Positions 5,750 through 7,782 of a stretch of DNA of 7,782 bases are shown here, one piece after another. The first letter of the stretch is position 1. The number at the start of each line of letters is the position of its first letter. Under the pieces are notes generated by a model. That model did no database searches. It saw nothing but the letters and a program-made list of their open reading frames with translations, and had not been told where the DNA came from. The translations under genes and the position numbers were made by a program. Source of the DNA: an uncultured Synergistia bacterium (GTDB taxonomy: Bacteria > Eremiobacterota > SpSt-956 > JAKJGF01); NCBI GenBank assembly GCA_937888925.1, contig CALARM010000492.1:1-7782 (forward strand), read 5' to 3'.

Positions 5750-6685
5750 TTAAAAGAAAGATTCAAAGAATATTCTTTCAGATGTTACACCGCTTTTCAT
5801 AAGGGCTTCCTTTGTATCTTTTAACATGGCTTTTGAACCGCACAGATAAGCATCATATCCTTTAAGAGCCATTTTATCTATTATAGCCGTTACTCTTCCT
5901 TTCTGCCCTTTCCAGTTTTCGGAAGGTTTCGTAAGTGACAGTACATATTCAAAATCAGGATACTCTTCTGACAGATGTTTGAAATAATCATCATACATAA
6001 TATCTTCTTCATGTCTTACGCCGAACAGCAATTTTACTTTGCCCTTATTTCTTTTCAGAGCCTCTTTTGCCATAGAGACAAAAGGTGTAATACCTATACC
6101 GTTTGCAACCATTATAATATCTTTACTGTCATCGTGAAGTGTAAATTCTCCCATAGGTCCTTCAAGCAAAACCTCCATACCCTCCTTAAACTCAAATACG
6201 AGAGGAGACCCCAGTCCGTCGGAAACCTTTTTTATGGCAAGCCTCAATAAAGAACATTCATCAGGTGTGGAACTTATGGAATAAGCTCTGAATACGATAG
6301 GGCCGTCCAGAACTTTTATTATCATAAACTGCCCGGGCTTGAAGCTTACCTTCTCAGGTTTTATACATTTAAAGGTAAACTGTCTTATATCAGGTGTAAG
6401 ATCTTCTACCTTTTCTATGACTGCCCTGTATTCAGGCCTCTTTTTCTTATGAGGACATGGCTCTCCCGTAAAGGATCTGTTCTCTTCGAAAGAGAGTGCC
6501 TTTGCAGGGCAGTTTGCTATACAGGCACCGCATCTTATACAATCATCGCTTTTCAACTGACACTTATCATCATAGTCTGTATAGGGAGATAACTGCATCG
6601 GACATACCCTTGCACAGAGAGCACATTTCATACATTTCTCTTTATCAATACTCACCTTTTTATCATGAAGTAACGTTCCGAACAT
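5750..6685 (-). CDS. Ferredoxin-NAD(P)H oxidoreductase with N-terminal 2[4Fe-4S] ferredoxin domain
   Basis: This 311-residue protein has an N-terminal bacterial ferredoxin domain with two classic clusters, Cys 18/21/24/28-P and 49/52/55/59-P. Residues about 84-185 are a ferredoxin-reductase FAD-binding barrel with R133-AYS motif (RAYSISS), and about 186-311 an NAD(P)-binding domain with MVANGIGITP (192-201), YLCGS (280-284) and the aromatic C-terminus ERIFFESFF. It lacks the C-terminal [2Fe-2S] cysteine motif of PyrK/AsrB-type subunits, so a plain ferredoxin or iron-sulfur to NAD(P)H electron carrier is more likely. It is probably cytoplasmic and peripheral to the membrane partner encoded just upstream, with one base between stop and start and AAAGGAGG inside the end of that gene. 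A weak five-bp hairpin (5702-5719) is the only candidate downstream terminator. Confidence 0.9.
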   Translation of the reverse strand: MFGTLLHDKKVSIDKEKCMKCALCARVCPMQLSPYTDYDDKCQLKSDDCIRCGACIANCPAKALSFEENRSFTGEPCPHKKKRPEYRAVIEKVEDLTPDIRQFTFKCIKPEKVSFKPGQFMIIKVLDGPIVFRAYSISSTPDECSLLRLAIKKVSDGLGSPLVFEFKEGMEVLLEGPMGEFTLHDDSKDIIMVANGIGITPFVSMAKEALKRNKGKVKLLFGVRHEEDIMYDDYFKHLSEEYPDFEYVLSLTKPSENWKGQKGRVTAIIDKMALKGYDAYLCGSKAMLKDTKEALMKSGVTSERIFFESFF

Positions 6686-6686
6686 T

Positions 6687-7394
6687 TTATTTTGCCTCCT
6701 TTATGGATAAACTCTTTATCTTTTTGTTTATATTATACAATCCCTTTTCAATAGTACCCATAGGACAGAAGGAACACCATGCTCTCGGTGAATAAAAGAC
6801 ACCTAAAACTATTGCTATAATTGTTGTTACGAGACATAATGTGGCAAATACAAGGCCCCATTTATCGAGAGATTCCATCAGAGGCCAGGCACCGAAAGCC
6901 GCTTTAGTCCTCAATGTGAACAGTGCCATAAATACAGTCACTACAACAAGTCGAAAATATTTGGATTTATATAAATTCGGGATTTTTCCGTAAAAAGATA
7001 CAGGTTTTATGAATAATTCAAGGAAAGCACCTCTGGGACAGAGGTTTCCGCACCAGAATCTGCCTCTGAAATATGACAGTACCAACAAAAAGACCATCAT
7101 TACAGGCATTATAAGTCCAATTTTGTGATACCAGAGTCCGCCCAGTGATATAAGAGGGACTATAATCCAGGAAACCATCTGTATTTTAGTCACATTTGCC
7201 TTTTTCATAAAAAACCTCTTCGGAAATTTTTCCGCCTTTTCTGTTGATTTTTTTGCTACAGGTACGAGTGAACAACTCTCTGAAGCAGAACAATTCTCCT
7301 TTCTAACACTACATGAACCTCCCTGATATAAAGGACATGTCGAACATCCGGTGTTTATTTCACAGGTTACATTTTTATTTTCTGTGTTATTCAT
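6687..7394 (-). CDS. NapH-like membrane protein with 4Fe-4S cysteine motifs and Cys-rich N-terminus
   Basis: This 235-residue protein has four likely membrane segments (about 71-90, 92-109, 146-162 and 179-201). The hallmark iron-sulfur motifs of the NapH/NosR/RdxA-like family follow segments 2 and 4: FWCGNLCPRG (C115-x3-C119-P) and AWCSFCPMGT (C207-x2-C210-P). NapH-type proteins pass electrons between quinol and soluble or periplasmic partners. The C-terminal double-cluster ferredoxin domain usual in NapH is absent, but the adjacent gene begins with just such a domain. A cytoplasmic N-terminal extension carries six cysteines (11, 17, 20, 28, 35, 41) and could hold an additional cluster or metal; I do not recognise it as a named domain. 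AAGGAGG lies eight bases before the start at 7394. It is the first gene of a two-gene operon. Confidence 0.85.
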   Translation of the reverse strand: MNNTENKNVTCEINTGCSTCPLYQGGSCSVRKENCSASESCSLVPVAKKSTEKAEKFPKRFFMKKANVTKIQMVSWIIVPLISLGGLWYHKIGLIMPVMMVFLLVLSYFRGRFWCGNLCPRGAFLELFIKPVSFYGKIPNLYKSKYFRLVVVTVFMALFTLRTKAAFGAWPLMESLDKWGLVFATLCLVTTIIAIVLGVFYSPRAWCSFCPMGTIEKGLYNINKKIKSLSIKEAK

Positions 7395-7490
7395 AATCTA
7401 TTCCTCCTTGTTTTTCTGTTTTTATCTTTTACCTGATTAGATAGAAAAAATAAAAAAAGGATTCTTTATTTTTATATAGTTTTGCACTTT

Positions 7491-7520
7491 TTGATAGAGA
7501 GAGGATTTTTACATTGTAAT
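7491..7520 (+). promoter_or_regulatory. Sigma-70-like promoter for the rightmost gene
   Basis: TTGATA (7491-7496, five of six matches to TTGACA) is separated by 18 bases from TGTAAT (7515-7520, five of six matches to TATAAT). Transcription would start near 7527, about 40 bases before the favoured start codon at 7566. I could not pick a comparably good promoter for the divergent NapH-like operon in 7395-7490. Confidence 0.55.
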
Positions 7521-7565
7521 AACGAAAGATTTCAGATAGGAGAAATGAAAAATAAGGAATTTTTC

Positions 7566-7782
7566 ATGGAAGGCTTATTTGTCTGTTTGTCTATATTTTT
7601 TTTAATTTTTATTATTGGCATTTTTGCCCGGTCATCCAGTTCTTCAAGACAGAGGGCAATAAATGCAGCATGGAAAAAATTCGCATCAGATTCAGGCTCT
7701 GGTATAACATTTGAGAGAAAGATACCTTTCCCGAAGATTACAGGGAAATACAGAGAGCTCGATTATGTTCTTGAAACTGTTA
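7566..7782 (+). CDS. Membrane-anchored protein of unknown function (3' end outside window)
   Basis: The frame is open to the window end, with 72 codons visible from 7566. The N-terminus (MEGLFVCLSIFFLIFIIGIF) is a single membrane anchor, followed by a Ser/Arg-rich stretch and a soluble part containing FPKITGKYRELDYVLETV, which would face the cytoplasm by the positive-inside rule (ARSSSSSRQR). I do not recognise the family. The start at 7566 is preferred because AAGGA (7554-7558) lies seven bases upstream; the in-frame ATG at 7545 has AGGAG only two bases away and would add seven residues. It is divergent from the NapH-like operon and has its own promoter candidate. Confidence 0.6.
   Translation, partial: MEGLFVCLSIFFLIFIIGIFARSSSSSRQRAINAAWKKFASDSGSGITFERKIPFPKITGKYRELDYVLETV

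Overview
This AT-rich window carries eight protein-coding genes plus two that run off its ends, in a compact bacterial layout with clear Shine-Dalgarno (SD) sites. One gene almost certainly uses an in-frame UGA as selenocysteine, so the host must be a selenocysteine-decoding bacterium. The content (selenoprotein peroxidase, 4Fe-4S electron-transfer proteins, sulfur-oxyanion type transporters, lipoproteins) suggests an anaerobic or microaerophilic diderm, perhaps from the Desulfobacterota, Nitrospirota or Deferribacterota. That placement is an inference; there is no rRNA or other phylogenetic marker here.

Left part, + strand: the C-terminal three quarters of a SulP anion transporter with its STAS domain (1-1254); then a noncoding stretch with heptamer repeats that form a long imperfect hairpin (1278-1365); then a three-gene group of a half-size TauE/SafE (TSUP) permease (1430-1792), an exported DUF302 protein (1922-2410) and an exported peroxiredoxin (2455-3234). 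In the peroxiredoxin the peroxidatic cysteine is replaced by UGA at 2773-2775, followed at the right distance by a SECIS-like hairpin. A strong terminator (3339-3372) ends this group. A second, inverted copy of the heptamer-repeat element lies just beyond it (3417-3462), so the three genes sit between inverted repeats.

Middle, - strand: a full-length TSUP permease (4709-3867) translationally coupled to a DUF1634 membrane protein (3870-3487). Upstream of it lies a lipoprotein (5569-4979) with a beta-sandwich-like domain and a tail of tandem 13-residue Cys-rich repeats. Its promoter region carries a perfect TATAAT overlapped by a 21-bp palindrome, and its own terminator follows at 4938-4916.

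Right part, - strand: a two-gene operon of a NapH-like membrane 4Fe-4S protein (7394-6687) and a ferredoxin-NAD(P)H reductase with an N-terminal 2[4Fe-4S] domain (6685-5750). Together they look like a route from NAD(P)H or ferredoxin to the membrane. Divergent from this operon, a membrane-anchored protein of unknown function starts near 7566 and leaves the window.

The highlight is the selenocysteine peroxiredoxin. It is exported, lacks the usual C-terminal resolving cysteine (Met228 stands there), and is grouped with a DUF302 protein and a half-TSUP permease. A working hypothesis, not shown by sequence alone, is an envelope system for peroxide defence or sulfur redox chemistry.
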